DNA of 64,000 bases from Kangiella shandongensis (GCF_020005365.1 NZ_JACNML010000009.1:1-64000), one strand, 5' to 3'; positions 27,544 to 39,103 are shown, counted from the stretch's first letter. Notes: generated by a model from the sequence alone, not told the origin. Translations and numbers: made by a program.

Positions 27544-28783
27544 AGCGCAGTGCCTCAGCTGGTTGCGTACGTGATGCTTTCCACGATGGATACAAAGTCG
27601 CCAGGATACTGATCCCAAAAGCTGCACCGGCGATCTTTATCACGTCATCAGCTATTAGCTCCGTTGGTAAGAAGTTAATAAAGTAAACATCCTTGGGGAA
27701 AACGCTGGTATTAAAGGTCACCTCAATCCAGCTCACAATATCCGGTAAATTCAAAGCCAATAACACACCGAGAATAACTCCGGCACCGGTTCCGATAATG
27801 CCGTTAATAATGCCACTGGTCATAAAGATTCTTAAGATGGAACTGGGGCTGGCACCAAGGGTGCGCAAAATAGCGATATCGGCCTGCTTCTCATTCACCA
27901 GCATCACCAGAGAGGTGACGATATTAAAGGCCGCGACGGCAATAATGAAAGTTAGAAGAATAAACATGATCCTCTTTTCCATTTCTATCGCGTTAAATAG
28001 AGTTTGGTGCTGGCGCGTCCAATTGGTCACAAAGTAATTGTAATCAAGAGTTTTACTGATCGACTCTGTCACCTGATGGACCTTCATAACATTCTGAGTT
28101 TTGAGCTGTAACGCCGAAACACCATCGGTCATGCGCAGGATCTTCGCCGCATCTTTAAGGTGAACGAAAGCCATGCCTTTATCAGCTTCAGATCTGGTTT
28201 CGAAAATACCGGTAACGGTAAAACGCTTGGCTCTCGGGTTTATGCCGGCGATACTCATACGAGCTTCTTTTAGGAACATGAGCGTAATCTTGTCGCCAAC
28301 ATTTGCGGCCAGACTTCTTGCCAGCGACGCACCCAGAATGATGTTGTAGCTACCCTCTTGCAGCGAATCGAAAGAACCATTACGCATGTTTTCCTTAACA
28401 ACGGTTACTTCACCGATCTTCTCGGGTAAAACCCCTTGCATCAAACCGAAATGATCCTGCCCAAGATGCTGAAACATGGTTTCAGACTGGATATAGGGTG
28501 AGGCCCCCACAACACCAGGGTTTTGCAAAACAACCTCTTCCAGTTGCTGCCAATCTTCAATCGGACCACCAATATTACTCACCAGAACGTGAGGCGCCAT
28601 ACCTAGAATTCGGTCACGTAACTCCCTTTCAAAGCCGTTCATTACGGACATAACCGTTATTAACACCATCACGCCTAAGGCGATCCCGATCATGGAAATC
28701 AGCGAGATAAAGGATATAAAATGATCTCGACGCTTCGCCCGAGTGTAGCGAAGGCCGACAAATAAGGAAAAAGGAAGCCTCAT
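27536..28783 (-). CDS. lolC: Lipoprotein-releasing permease LolC/LolE
   Basis: The 415-aa protein has the MacB-type layout: a first helix (about 24-48), a large periplasmic domain (about 49-265) and three C-terminal helices. LRYTRAKRRDHFISFISLISMIGIA-type residues at the N-terminus are typical of LolC/E. Only one permease gene accompanies lolD; a second (lolE) is absent here, so the complex may be a LolF-type homodimer, or lolE is elsewhere. Confidence 0.92.
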   Translation of the reverse strand: MRLPFSLFVGLRYTRAKRRDHFISFISLISMIGIALGVMVLITVMSVMNGFERELRDRILGMAPHVLVSNIGGPIEDWQQLEEVVLQNPGVVGASPYIQSETMFQHLGQDHFGLMQGVLPEKIGEVTVVKENMRNGSFDSLQEGSYNIILGASLARSLAANVGDKITLMFLKEARMSIAGINPRAKRFTVTGIFETRSEADKGMAFVHLKDAAKILRMTDGVSALQLKTQNVMKVHQVTESISKTLDYNYFVTNWTRQHQTLFNAIEMEKRIMFILLTFIIAVAAFNIVTSLVMLVNEKQADIAILRTLGASPSSILRIFMTSGIINGIIGTGAGVILGVLLALNLPDIVSWIEVTFNTSVFPKDVYFINFLPTELIADDVIKIAGAAFGISILATLYPSWKASRTQPAEALRYE

Positions 28784-28931
28784 GGCGCTTTCTGTTCAAT
28801 TAAGTTGGCGTCATATTGAATGGTTCACAATTTGTAGTCAAGTTATCCGGTAGAATTATTACCAATATCATTAGGAATTATCGCTAATTTTTTGATATTC
28901 TAGAGAAAATTATGTCCGAGGAGTCAACATT

Positions 28932-29228
28932 ATGAAAACAATAACAGGAGCAATTTGCGCTATGTCGCTAATTGTCGGCGCGGGGATTGGCCTTAATACG
29001 GCTAAAGCCGACGAAGTAAAAGTGCCAGTAACGCAACAGGGCGAACAAAAGAATGTTCAAGTTCCTAAACAAGGCGTCTCCAAATCGTATGTCGAGCAGA
29101 AGTTTGGAACTCCGAGCCGTGTCGAAGGCCCTGTCGGTGATCCACCGATTACTAAGTGGATTTATGACGGCTATACGGTTTATTTTGAGTATGACCACGT
29201 CATTCATTCGGTCATTCATCACGGCTAA
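28932..29228 (+). CDS. Small secreted protein with a BamE-like PSRxEGP segment
   Basis: The 98-aa precursor has a signal peptide (about 1-26, cut after AKA). The rest contains YVEQKFGTPSRVEGPVGDPP and WIYDGYTVYFEYDHVIHSVIHH, reminiscent of the BamE/SmpA fold (FGxP then a WxY strand pair), though it lacks a lipobox and is short. An upstream CGAGGAG and a downstream terminator support expression as a single gene. Function is unknown; periplasmic location is inferred. Confidence 0.7.
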   Translation: MKTITGAICAMSLIVGAGIGLNTAKADEVKVPVTQQGEQKNVQVPKQGVSKSYVEQKFGTPSRVEGPVGDPPITKWIYDGYTVYFEYDHVIHSVIHHG

Positions 29229-29246
29229 AGATAACAGTTTATACCA

Positions 29247-29276
29247 GCCCATAGTGCAAGCTGTGGGCCATTTTTT
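29247..29276 (+). terminator. Terminator after the small secreted protein gene
   Basis: GCCCATAG pairs with CTGTGGGC (one G-T pair) over a TGCAAG loop and is followed by CATTTTTT. Confidence 0.8.
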
Positions 29277-29296
29277 ATGTTCCCTCTAAACCTCAC

Positions 29297-29641
29297 TTAC
29301 TTTTTTAACTGAGAAAGAATATAAGGCGCGACAACAACCGTCCAGAATTCTGTCTCTGGTTTGCAGTTCGCTTTGACAAATTCCATCGGCATTCTTTGTA
29401 TCTTCTCTGAATCAATCAAAGGCTTAATTTCTTCCGCATTATCCAACGACAGGTCGGCCGCAACATTGATCAGATCAACATCCTGATCTATCAATAGTAA
29501 ATTACCTTTAGCGAAAAAGCGCTCGATCTCTTTCCAGGCCACAATAGCAGTCTCACCATTTAACTTTGCTACCAGCTCTTCTCTTGGTGTCAGCTGGGTA
29601 AAGCTATCGCTTTTCTGCTGAATATCTTTGTCTTTAGTCAT
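29297..29641 (-). CDS. DUF2288 family protein
   Basis: The 114-aa soluble protein shows the DUF2288 pattern: LNGETAIVAWKEIERFFAKGN (middle), a VDLINVAADLSLDN stretch and FWTVVVAPYILSQ at the C-terminus. The family is small and of unknown function. It is 28 bp downstream of nagZ in the same direction and probably shares its transcript. Confidence 0.83.
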   Translation of the reverse strand: MTKDKDIQQKSDSFTQLTPREELVAKLNGETAIVAWKEIERFFAKGNLLLIDQDVDLINVAADLSLDNAEEIKPLIDSEKIQRMPMEFVKANCKPETEFWTVVVAPYILSQLKK

Positions 29642-29669
29642 AAATATATCAATAAGTTAGAGTTTTAAT

Positions 29670-30692
29670 TTAAACTAGCTTGTCAAGATTTAAGTCGCTT
29701 TCCAAGCGCAGCCAATCATCGCTTTGTTGGACTTGAGTTAACGAATAATTTAACGCCTGCCCTTTCATTCTTTCCAATCGCTGGCTCGACTTAGGAGCCT
29801 GCTCGAAATCAAACTGCTGCATTAACTCACAGCCTTCCTTTGGATGGTTACATACCAACACCATATCGCAGCCAGCTTTAACTGCTGCCTTAGCCCGCTC
29901 ATAATAACCGCCGACAACTTCAGCCCCCTTCATACTCAGGTCATCGCTGAAAATGACACCATCAAAGTCTAGCTGACCGCGTAAAATGTCCTGTAACCAT
30001 AGTTCAGAAAATCCCGCCGGTTGTTTATCGACACTCGGGTAAATCACATGAGCAGGCATAACCGCCTGATAATGTTGCGCTAATTCGGCAAATACTCGCA
30101 TATCCTGGCTGATAATTTGCTCGCGAGGACGCTCGTCTATCGGTATATCTACGTGAGAATCTGCTTCGACCGAACCATGGCCCGGGAAATGCTTAGCAGT
30201 AGCCGCCATGCCAAAATCATTCATACCCTGAATAAATTCACGACCTAACTCAATCACTTCATCGACTTTTGTCGAAAACGCCCTATCTCCGATGACACGG
30301 CTGATTTCATTGCCTAAATCAAGTACTGGAGCAAAACTAAAATCAATGCCTACTGCTTGGACTTCTATCGCGATAAGGCTTCCCCATCGATAAGCAGATG
30401 CTTTTGCTTCTGACAAGTCTTTTGCGTTTTGCAAAATAGTAGCCATGGCAGGGACGCTGGTAAACCCTTCGCGGAAGCGCTGAACACGCCCTCCTTCATG
30501 ATCCACGGCAATAAGAATGTCGTCTCCGGCAACCTCACGCACGGCTTGCGATAACTCAGCTATCTGTTGCGGACTGGCGTAGTTACGGCTGAAGAAAATA
30601 ATCCCGCCGAGCAATGGATTCTGGAGCATATCCACTTCTCGGGAAGTGAGTTCAAATCCTTCCAGATCAAGCATCAAAGGGCCTATAGGCAT
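29670..30692 (-). CDS. nagZ: Beta-N-acetylglucosaminidase NagZ
   Basis: NagZ (glycoside hydrolase family 3) removes GlcNAc from 1,6-anhydro-muropeptides in cytoplasmic peptidoglycan recycling. The 340-aa protein (E. coli 341) has VDHEGGRVQRF near 63, AKHFPGHGSVEADSH (the catalytic His loop, about 163) and IFSDDLSMKGA with the nucleophile Asp near 246. There is no signal peptide, as expected. AGGA lies upstream of the ATG. Confidence 0.95.
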   Translation of the reverse strand: MPIGPLMLDLEGFELTSREVDMLQNPLLGGIIFFSRNYASPQQIAELSQAVREVAGDDILIAVDHEGGRVQRFREGFTSVPAMATILQNAKDLSEAKASAYRWGSLIAIEVQAVGIDFSFAPVLDLGNEISRVIGDRAFSTKVDEVIELGREFIQGMNDFGMAATAKHFPGHGSVEADSHVDIPIDERPREQIISQDMRVFAELAQHYQAVMPAHVIYPSVDKQPAGFSELWLQDILRGQLDFDGVIFSDDLSMKGAEVVGGYYERAKAAVKAGCDMVLVCNHPKEGCELMQQFDFEQAPKSSQRLERMKGQALNYSLTQVQQSDDWLRLESDLNLDKLV

Positions 30693-30813
30693 ACGATTTC
30701 CTGCTGTCCTGATAAAGCCGCTATGATACCCGATCCACCAGCAACCACCAAGAGCGAAACACTTTTTAACAGTCCCCTTCTACGATTGGATTTCTCAAGC
30801 TCAGTAAACTCGC

Positions 30814-30819
30814 TATAAT
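30814..30819 (+). promoter_or_regulatory. Perfect -10 box TATAAT upstream of the M2 peptidase
   Basis: TATAAT at 30814-30819 lies 61 bp before the peptidase ATG. A good -35 at 17 bp is not present (TTTCTC at 30791), so another factor or an extended element may help. Confidence 0.45.
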
Positions 30820-30879
30820 AAGGCACGAAATTGAAACTAAATGACCAACAATATCCACTAAACAACCAAAGGTGTTTTT

Positions 30880-32724
30880 ATGATAACGCTAAAAAGAGCC
30901 GTCAGTGCCGCCGTTTTGGCTGGTGCTTTATTAGGCCAACCAGTTATCGCTCAAGCTGTAGACAACAAAAAGGTTACGGCTGAAGATGCTGCAGCCTTCG
31001 TCGCTGATGCAGAAAAGCGCTTAACTGAAATCTCCGAGTACGCTGCTCGAATCGCATGGGTTAACGCAAACTTTGTGACCCACGATACAACCAAACTTAA
31101 TGCACAGGTCGGCGAGGAGTTTACAAAGCTCGGCGTTGAACTTGCCAATGAAGCAAAGAAGTTCAACGGCCTAGACTTACCTTACGACGTTAATCGTAAA
31201 ATCGAAATGATTAAGCTAGCTTTAACGTTACCCGCACCAGCTGATGCCGCAAAAACCAAAAAGCTTGCGGAAATCACCTCAAAACTGGACAGTATCTACG
31301 CAAAAGGCAAAAGCCCTGATGGACGTAGCCTGGGAGAGCTAACTCAGGTATTGCGCGAATCTCGCGATGCTAATGAACAATTAAAAGCCTGGACTGGCTG
31401 GCGTGAAATTTCTAAAGAAATGCGCCCTCTTTATCAGCAGATGGTCGACATCGCTAACGAAGGTTCAAAAGAACTGGGTTATGCCGATACCGGTACTATG
31501 TGGCGTTCAAAGTATGACATGCCAGCCGATGGTTTCGCTAACGAAATGGATCGTCTATGGGGCCAGGTACAACCTTTATACACAGCCTTACACTGCCACG
31601 TTCGTGCTGAATTAAACGAGCAATACGGCGATGACGTCGTGCCCACTGACAAGCCAATCCCTGCCCACCTTCTAGGCAATATGTGGGCTCAGCAATGGGG
31701 TAACATCTACGATATCGCTGGCCCGGATAACGCAGGCGAAGGTATTGATATCGATCCAATCTTACGCCAGCACTATGGCGTTGATAAAGAAGAAGTCAGT
31801 CATGATGAAAAAGAAGTGGCCGTTAAGAAAATGGTTAAAACCGCTGAAAACTTCTTCTCATCGCTAGGCTTCGCCCCGCTTCCGCAAACATTCTGGGAGC
31901 GTTCGCTATTCGTAAAGCCTCGTGATCGTGACGTTCAATGCCACGCCAGTGCCTGGGATATCGACAATGAAGAAGATATTCGTATTAAAATGTGTACAGA
32001 AATCAACGGCGAAGATTTCCAGACAGTACACCACGAGCTAGGTCATAACTACTATCAGCGTGCTTACAAAGATCAACCAATCTTCTATAAAGGCAGTGCT
32101 AACGACGGCTTCCATGAAGCAATTGGCGACACTGTTGCCCTATCGATCACACCAAAATATCTGAAGCAAATTGGTTTAATCGACGAAGAGCCAGACGCAA
32201 GCGCTGATATTGCTCTATTGATGCGCTCGGCACTGGACAAGGTAGCATTCTTACCATTCGGCCTAATGGTTGACCAATGGCGTTGGAAAGTATTCAACGG
32301 TGAGATCTCACCAGAAGAATACAACCAGGGCTGGTGGGAACTACGTGAAAAATACCAGGGTATCGAAGCACCGGTTGCTCGCACTGAGAACCACTTTGAT
32401 CCAGGTGCAAAATACCATATTCCAGGTAACACGCCTTACTCACGTTACTTCCTTGCCCATATCCTACAATTCCAGTTCTATCGTGAAATGTGTGAAATGT
32501 CGGGTAATGAGGGACCACTTCACCGCTGCTCATTCTATGGCAACAAAGAAGTTGGTGAAAAGCTGATCAAGATGCTGGAGATGGGTTCTTCACGACCATG
32601 GCCTGACGCGCTGGAAGCGATGACTGGCAGCCGCAAAATGGATGCAACGGCGGTACTTGAGTACTATGCACCATTGAAAACATGGCTAGACGAGCAAAAC
32701 AAAGACCGCAACTGTGGTTGGTAA
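30880..32724 (+). CDS. M2-family peptidyl-dipeptidase (ACE-like)
   Basis: M2 enzymes remove C-terminal dipeptides from oligopeptides. The 614-aa precursor has a signal peptide (about 1-26, AQA cut) and is otherwise all-helical. The zinc site is VHHELGHNYY (HEXXH, about 387) with the third ligand in GFHEAIGD (about 411), and the chloride- and substrate-site residues around PARYHIPG-like KYHIPGNTPYSRY are recognisable near 510. It should act in the periplasm on imported peptides, fitting a proteolytic lifestyle. It has its own promoter and terminator. Confidence 0.93.
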   Translation: MITLKRAVSAAVLAGALLGQPVIAQAVDNKKVTAEDAAAFVADAEKRLTEISEYAARIAWVNANFVTHDTTKLNAQVGEEFTKLGVELANEAKKFNGLDLPYDVNRKIEMIKLALTLPAPADAAKTKKLAEITSKLDSIYAKGKSPDGRSLGELTQVLRESRDANEQLKAWTGWREISKEMRPLYQQMVDIANEGSKELGYADTGTMWRSKYDMPADGFANEMDRLWGQVQPLYTALHCHVRAELNEQYGDDVVPTDKPIPAHLLGNMWAQQWGNIYDIAGPDNAGEGIDIDPILRQHYGVDKEEVSHDEKEVAVKKMVKTAENFFSSLGFAPLPQTFWERSLFVKPRDRDVQCHASAWDIDNEEDIRIKMCTEINGEDFQTVHHELGHNYYQRAYKDQPIFYKGSANDGFHEAIGDTVALSITPKYLKQIGLIDEEPDASADIALLMRSALDKVAFLPFGLMVDQWRWKVFNGEISPEEYNQGWWELREKYQGIEAPVARTENHFDPGAKYHIPGNTPYSRYFLAHILQFQFYREMCEMSGNEGPLHRCSFYGNKEVGEKLIKMLEMGSSRPWPDALEAMTGSRKMDATAVLEYYAPLKTWLDEQNKDRNCGW

Positions 32725-32752
32725 GCTCTTCGTGTAAGAGACTCATAAGTCT

Positions 32753-32780
32753 AAAAAAGGCGCCAAGCGGCGCCTTTTTT
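32753..32780. terminator. Bidirectional terminator after the M2 peptidase
   Basis: GGCGCC-AAGC-GGCGCC is flanked by A6 on the left and T6 on the right, so it can stop transcription from both sides; the converging lipoprotein gene ends at 32837. Confidence 0.9.
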
Positions 32781-32836
32781 ATTCTTCATAAGTAATCTCA
32801 TCGAAACAGATACTAGCTAAGGTTTAATACTAGCCC

Positions 32837-33619
32837 CTAATTCAACCTCACCTCTAATCCTTTTATATATCGTGCCTGCTTTGCCTGAATAAAACTTTCA
32901 TTATCAAACTCAGTTGCAATACCCCCTAAGTTTTCCCGAGTTAAATCAATGATCATATCGCAGGTTTGAGGCCGCTTAAGAACATCATCTTCCCAGTCAA
33001 GTTCATTCTCCAGATTAGAAACAAGCTTCGGAATTGAAACATCAGACAGACCATCATCATCAACAAGCCACGTTTCGTTTTCTGTTTCATGATCGGTTTC
33101 ACCGTCATCATAAGCCGTGCAACCCAATTCTGCATGTAAGGCTATCAGGTTAGACGGTAAGCTATAACGCCAAAGTACATCAACGATTTCATGCTCTTCA
33201 AAGTGATAACCATAACCCGGTGATGTCACTTCAAACGGTTCGGGCAAAAACACTTCGGACTGAACTCGCTCACCATCAACTCTTTCTAAAACAACGGTAA
33301 CTTTTCCACCGGCATCACCCGTATAAAGGTTTCCTTCGTAATCTATATCGAGCAAATCTTCATCTTCTCGCAAGATAATAAATTGATCTTTAAATGACGC
33401 CGTAATTCTCTCACCTTCTACTAACTTGATACTGCTACCAAAGTCATGCCCTTCTTTAAGATCGACTTTCACTTCGGTGTAATCACTACCTGAATTTTCG
33501 ATCTTTATTTCAGCGTAGATACGTGACGTTTCGATCTCTGTAGAATCTTTTGATGGTGGCTCGCAAGCCAATAAAAAAGGCACCGTTGCTAACGGTAAAA
33601 TGCATTTAATCAATTTCAT
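32837..33619 (-). CDS. Putative lipoprotein, unknown function
   Basis: The 260-aa precursor has a signal peptide with lipobox FLLAC (Cys19). The mature protein is strongly acidic with predicted beta-strand segments (for example TEVKVDLKEGHDFG and KVTVVLERVDGE) and two further Cys (about 166 and 225). I recognise no family. It is monocistronic, converging on the M2 peptidase gene and divergent from the 33769 gene. Surface or periplasmic location is inferred from the lipobox. Confidence 0.75.
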   Translation of the reverse strand: MKLIKCILPLATVPFLLACEPPSKDSTEIETSRIYAEIKIENSGSDYTEVKVDLKEGHDFGSSIKLVEGERITASFKDQFIILREDEDLLDIDYEGNLYTGDAGGKVTVVLERVDGERVQSEVFLPEPFEVTSPGYGYHFEEHEIVDVLWRYSLPSNLIALHAELGCTAYDDGETDHETENETWLVDDDGLSDVSIPKLVSNLENELDWEDDVLKRPQTCDMIIDLTRENLGGIATEFDNESFIQAKQARYIKGLEVRLN

Positions 33620-33768
33620 TATTATAAATTCCCTTAAAAATATGAGGGCATTATAAATTGGTACGAACTACAGTCAATATCCATCGTAATAAGCTCTTAC
33701 ACTTGGACACAGATGGATATAGCTACTGTAGATACAATAAAAGATATATCAATACAAATGGAGATGTA

Positions 33769-34242
33769 ATGAAAAGCGTTATACTGATGTGGGCTACACT
33801 GACTCTTACCACTGGGGATGCGTTAGCAGCTCAAAATATAATGAAGAAGAGTTCTAATAAAACCCTGCCCCAGCAAATTAATTATATGGATCATAAGCTC
33901 TTTAATATTGGTTTTAACCAGTGTAATTTCGAAGTGTGGCAAGGTATCGTCAGCGAAGAATTAGAGTTTTATGATGACCGAACAGGCTTAAATACCTCTT
34001 TTGAGAAAGAAGTTAAAGCATTTAAGGATAAATGCTCGAAACCGTTCGATGTAACACGCAAGTTAATATCTAGTGAAGTCCATAAATTAGGCGATTTTGG
34101 AGCCTTTCAAACTGGAAAGCATAAATTTTACGTGGATGGCAACCTAGTCGAGACAGCGCAGTTTGCAGTAATTTGGCAGCAAACTGACACGGGTTGGGTT
34201 GTGAAAAGAATCGTTAGCTATGACCACAAAACTGCAAAATAA
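33769..34242 (+). CDS. Secreted NTF2/SnoaL-like protein
   Basis: The 157-aa precursor begins at the ATG at 33769, which has GGAG six bases upstream, and carries a signal peptide (about 1-21, ALA cut). The mature part has the NTF2/DUF4440 layout: an N-terminal helix, a WQGIVSEELEFYDDRTG turn, and C-terminal strands ending WVVKRIVSYDH. Such proteins are binding or enzyme-like domains; no substrate can be named. The frame is open to 33658, but that stretch has no ribosome site. It precedes the convergent PAQR gene by 34 bp. Confidence 0.7.
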   Translation: MKSVILMWATLTLTTGDALAAQNIMKKSSNKTLPQQINYMDHKLFNIGFNQCNFEVWQGIVSEELEFYDDRTGLNTSFEKEVKAFKDKCSKPFDVTRKLISSEVHKLGDFGAFQTGKHKFYVDGNLVETAQFAVIWQQTDTGWVVKRIVSYDHKTAK

Positions 34243-34276
34243 AGCCAGACACTTTCAGCATGACTGGCTCTAAGCT

Positions 34277-34948
34277 TTATATGACAAATAAATAGATTGC
34301 CAAGAAGTGGCAAATCGCGCCACCTAACACAAAAAGATGCCAGATAGCATGATTAAATGGAATACGTTTATCGGCGGCATAGAAGATCGTTCCTAAGGTA
34401 TACGATAAGCCACCAGCTAGTAATAACCATAAAGCTCCCGGAGCAACCTTTTCCAGCATTTCTGGAGCGGCGATAACGATGACCCAGCCCATTAAGATAT
34501 AAGTAATTAATGATACTTTGGGGAAACGAAGCTGATATTTGGTTTTAAAAATCACACCAAACAAAGCCAGCCCCCAGATAATTCCAAATAGGATCCAACC
34601 CCATGCTCCATCGAGGCTTACTAAGGTAAACGGCGTGTAAGTCCCTGCGATTAGGAAATAAATCGCGCAGTGATCCAAAGTTTGAAAAACTTTCTTTACA
34701 GGCTCCGGCTGAAAGCTATGGTATAACGTTGAGGTTGTGAAAAGCATGACCAGACTTAAGCCATAAACGATAGAGCTTCCCAACTTCCAACCATTAAATG
34801 GTTCCAGCGAGTCCATGATCATGAGAGTCATGGCTGACACACTTAATAGAGCACCAATGGCATGACTCAGCGCATTCGCAATTTCTTCGTTTATACTGTA
34901 AGTATGTTCCGTTAGCTCGACATCAAGATGAGCTTTTTCTGCTGACAT
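34277..34948 (-). CDS. Hemolysin III / PAQR-family membrane protein
   Basis: The 223-aa protein has seven helices with STLYHSF (about 83), LDHCAIYFLIAGTYTPF (about 104) and HLFVLGGAICHF near the end, the metal-site His/Asp residues of PAQR/YqfA proteins. The function is unsettled (membrane homeostasis or lipid hydrolase). I choose the ATG at 34948, with CGGAG upstream, over the GTG at 34975, which merges with the fadH stop (TAGTGA). It is co-transcribed with fadH. Confidence 0.87.
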   Translation of the reverse strand: MSAEKAHLDVELTEHTYSINEEIANALSHAIGALLSVSAMTLMIMDSLEPFNGWKLGSSIVYGLSLVMLFTTSTLYHSFQPEPVKKVFQTLDHCAIYFLIAGTYTPFTLVSLDGAWGWILFGIIWGLALFGVIFKTKYQLRFPKVSLITYILMGWVIVIAAPEMLEKVAPGALWLLLAGGLSYTLGTIFYAADKRIPFNHAIWHLFVLGGAICHFLAIYLFVI

Positions 34949-34974
34949 TCTATTCTCCGATTTATTTTGACTCA

Positions 34975-37005
<2,031 letters not shown>

Positions 37006-37023
37006 CTACTGCATACGTTAAAT

Positions 37024-37042
37024 CTTAGGTCTTATACCTAAG
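37024..37042. promoter_or_regulatory. Palindrome CTTAGGT-CTTAT-ACCTAAG
   Basis: A perfect 7-bp inverted repeat with a 5-bp centre lies between fadH and sppA, next to the operator-like site at 37046. It has no T-tract, so it is not a terminator. A protein-binding site is plausible. Confidence 0.4.
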
Positions 37043-37045
37043 TCT

Positions 37046-37060
37046 ACTGGTATAACCAGT
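37046..37060. promoter_or_regulatory. FadR-type operator ACTGGT-ATA-ACCAGT
   Basis: A perfect palindrome that fits TGGT-N3-ACCA, the core of E. coli FadR operators, in front of fadH. A second copy stands before the acyl-CoA dehydrogenase at 58951. It is 47 bp from the fadH start. The regulator protein is not in the window. Confidence 0.55.
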
Positions 37061-37231
37061 CTTGTGCAATGCTTACTGTAATATTTAATTACAAAAGAAA
37101 CCCACCCAAAAACCTTATAAAACAATAAGTTATTATTTCGTTACATTTAAAGACTAGTCATAAAATAAGCAATTTGGTTAGAATTGGCTCAACGTCATAA
37201 TATTAGATTCAAGAGAGAAGGAAACGAAAAC

Positions 37232-39103
37232 GTGTCAAAACCAAACTCGATGATAGGTAGATTTTTTTACCGTATCTGGAAAACCGTCGATGTTACTGGT
37301 CGATTCTTTATCGGTCTCATCGCGATTACTCTTTTTGCCTTGCTGATTCGCAGCTGCGTTAGTGGCCCGGATTTGCCAACCGTTAATGAAGGTTCAGCGT
37401 TAATCTTAAACCCTGCAGGTGTTTTAGTTGAGCAGGAAAAATACGTTGACCCAATCAAGGAAGTCATCGCCGGCTCTAAAAGTGCAAAAGACGCTGAAAC
37501 GTCTATGTATGACCTGTTGGATGCCATTGAATATGCTAAAGAGGACGACGATATCAGCGTTCTGGTGATTCAAACCAACAACTTAATGGGTGCTTACGGC
37601 GGCATCAGCAAATATCAGGACTTGCGAGATGCTATAGACGATTTTAAAACAACTGGCAAGAAAGTAATTGCCGTTGGTGACTGGTATTCACAAGGCCAGT
37701 ATTACTTAGCTTCAGCAGCCGATGAAGTCTATATGAATCCACAGGGCAACTTAATGTTTGATGGTATGGCTCGCACCGGCACTTACTTCAAGTCTGCACT
37801 GGACAAGCTTGGTGTGAAAGTTCACGTATTCCGCGTGGGGACATTCAAGTCTGCAGTTGAGCCTTTTATTCGTGACAACATGTCCGAAGCGGCAAAAGAA
37901 GCCAACATCGAATGGTTGGGCGACTTATGGCAACAAATGAAAAGTGATATTGCTGGTTCACGTGATATGAGCGTTGTTGAGTTTGACGCTTTTGTAGAAA
38001 ACTACCTGGACATCATTAAAGAGAATAATGGTAACGGTGCCCAAGCTGCGGTCGAACACGGTTTTGTCGATAAATTGATGACTCGAGGTGACTTCCGTGA
38101 ACACATGATCAATACCGTTGGCTTCAATGATAAGAAAGATTCTTATCAGGCAATTGGTTTCAAGAAATACCTCAAAGCACGCCGCCCGCTTATCGATATG
38201 CCTAGCAGCAAGGATAAAGTTGCAGTCATCGTCGCAAAAGGTGAAATTGTCGATGGCAAACGTAAGGAAGGCATTATCGGTGGCGACAGCACGGCGCGTT
38301 TAATTCGCAAGGCCCGTCTTGATGATTCAGTAAAAGCCATTGTCATGCGCGTAGACAGCCCGGGAGGCAGCGCTTTTGCATCCGAGGTTATCCGTAGCGA
38401 ACTAGCTCGTGCGCAAAAAGAAGGCAAAATTGTTGTCACTTCAATGGCAGGAATGGCAGCTTCAGGTGGCTACTGGATTTCAGCGACTTCTGACGAAATC
38501 TGGGCTCACCCTACGACGATCACAGGCTCTATTGGTATCTTCGGTATGGTTCCTACTTTTGAAGAACCCTTAAACCAGCTTGGCATTCATCGTGACGGCG
38601 TTGGCACAACCAAATGGTCGCGCTCTTTTGATATCATGTCAGGGATTTCTGACGACCTTAAAGCCGTCATTCAGGCGAATATCGAAAAAGGCTACGATGA
38701 CTTCCTGAGCCTGGTCGCCGAAGGTCGCGACATGAGCAAAGATGAAGTCGATAGCATTGCTCAGGGACGCGTCTGGTCTGGTGAAGATGCTCACCGTTTG
38801 GGTTTAGTCGATAAGCTGGGTGACCTGGACGATGCCGTAGATTCTGCAGCCAAGCTAGCAAATATCAGCGACTATGAAGTACGCTTCATTAAACGCGAAA
38901 TGGACCCAACGGAAAAAATGATCCGTGAAATTCTTCAAAATGCCCAGGCTTCTGGTGACTACCAAGCATTAGTATCTTCGGGAGCAGAGTCTAACCCTCT
39001 GCTTCACGCTGTAGGCAACCAGCTTCAAGAAGTCTATAGCTTGTTAATGAACTACAACGATCCTAATTACGCCTACGCGCACTGTATGTGTGAGATAAAA
39101 TAA
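37232..39103 (+). CDS. sppA: Signal peptide peptidase SppA (protease IV)
   Basis: SppA degrades cleaved signal peptides at the inner membrane. The 623-aa protein (E. coli 618) has one N-terminal helix (about 25-47) and two S49 domains. It contains GTFKSAVEPF with the catalytic Lys (about 205), RVDSPGGSA near 372, and MAASGGYWIS with the Ser nucleophile near 406. I choose the GTG at 37232, with AAGGA at 37218; a TTG at 37184 has no ribosome site. Confidence 0.93.
   Translation: MSKPNSMIGRFFYRIWKTVDVTGRFFIGLIAITLFALLIRSCVSGPDLPTVNEGSALILNPAGVLVEQEKYVDPIKEVIAGSKSAKDAETSMYDLLDAIEYAKEDDDISVLVIQTNNLMGAYGGISKYQDLRDAIDDFKTTGKKVIAVGDWYSQGQYYLASAADEVYMNPQGNLMFDGMARTGTYFKSALDKLGVKVHVFRVGTFKSAVEPFIRDNMSEAAKEANIEWLGDLWQQMKSDIAGSRDMSVVEFDAFVENYLDIIKENNGNGAQAAVEHGFVDKLMTRGDFREHMINTVGFNDKKDSYQAIGFKKYLKARRPLIDMPSSKDKVAVIVAKGEIVDGKRKEGIIGGDSTARLIRKARLDDSVKAIVMRVDSPGGSAFASEVIRSELARAQKEGKIVVTSMAGMAASGGYWISATSDEIWAHPTTITGSIGIFGMVPTFEEPLNQLGIHRDGVGTTKWSRSFDIMSGISDDLKAVIQANIEKGYDDFLSLVAEGRDMSKDEVDSIAQGRVWSGEDAHRLGLVDKLGDLDDAVDSAAKLANISDYEVRFIKREMDPTEKMIREILQNAQASGDYQALVSSGAESNPLLHAVGNQLQEVYSLLMNYNDPNYAYAHCMCEIK

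Noticed and set aside
37024-37042. Terminator for fadH or sppA
   Set aside because: It is upstream of both genes and lacks a T-tract.
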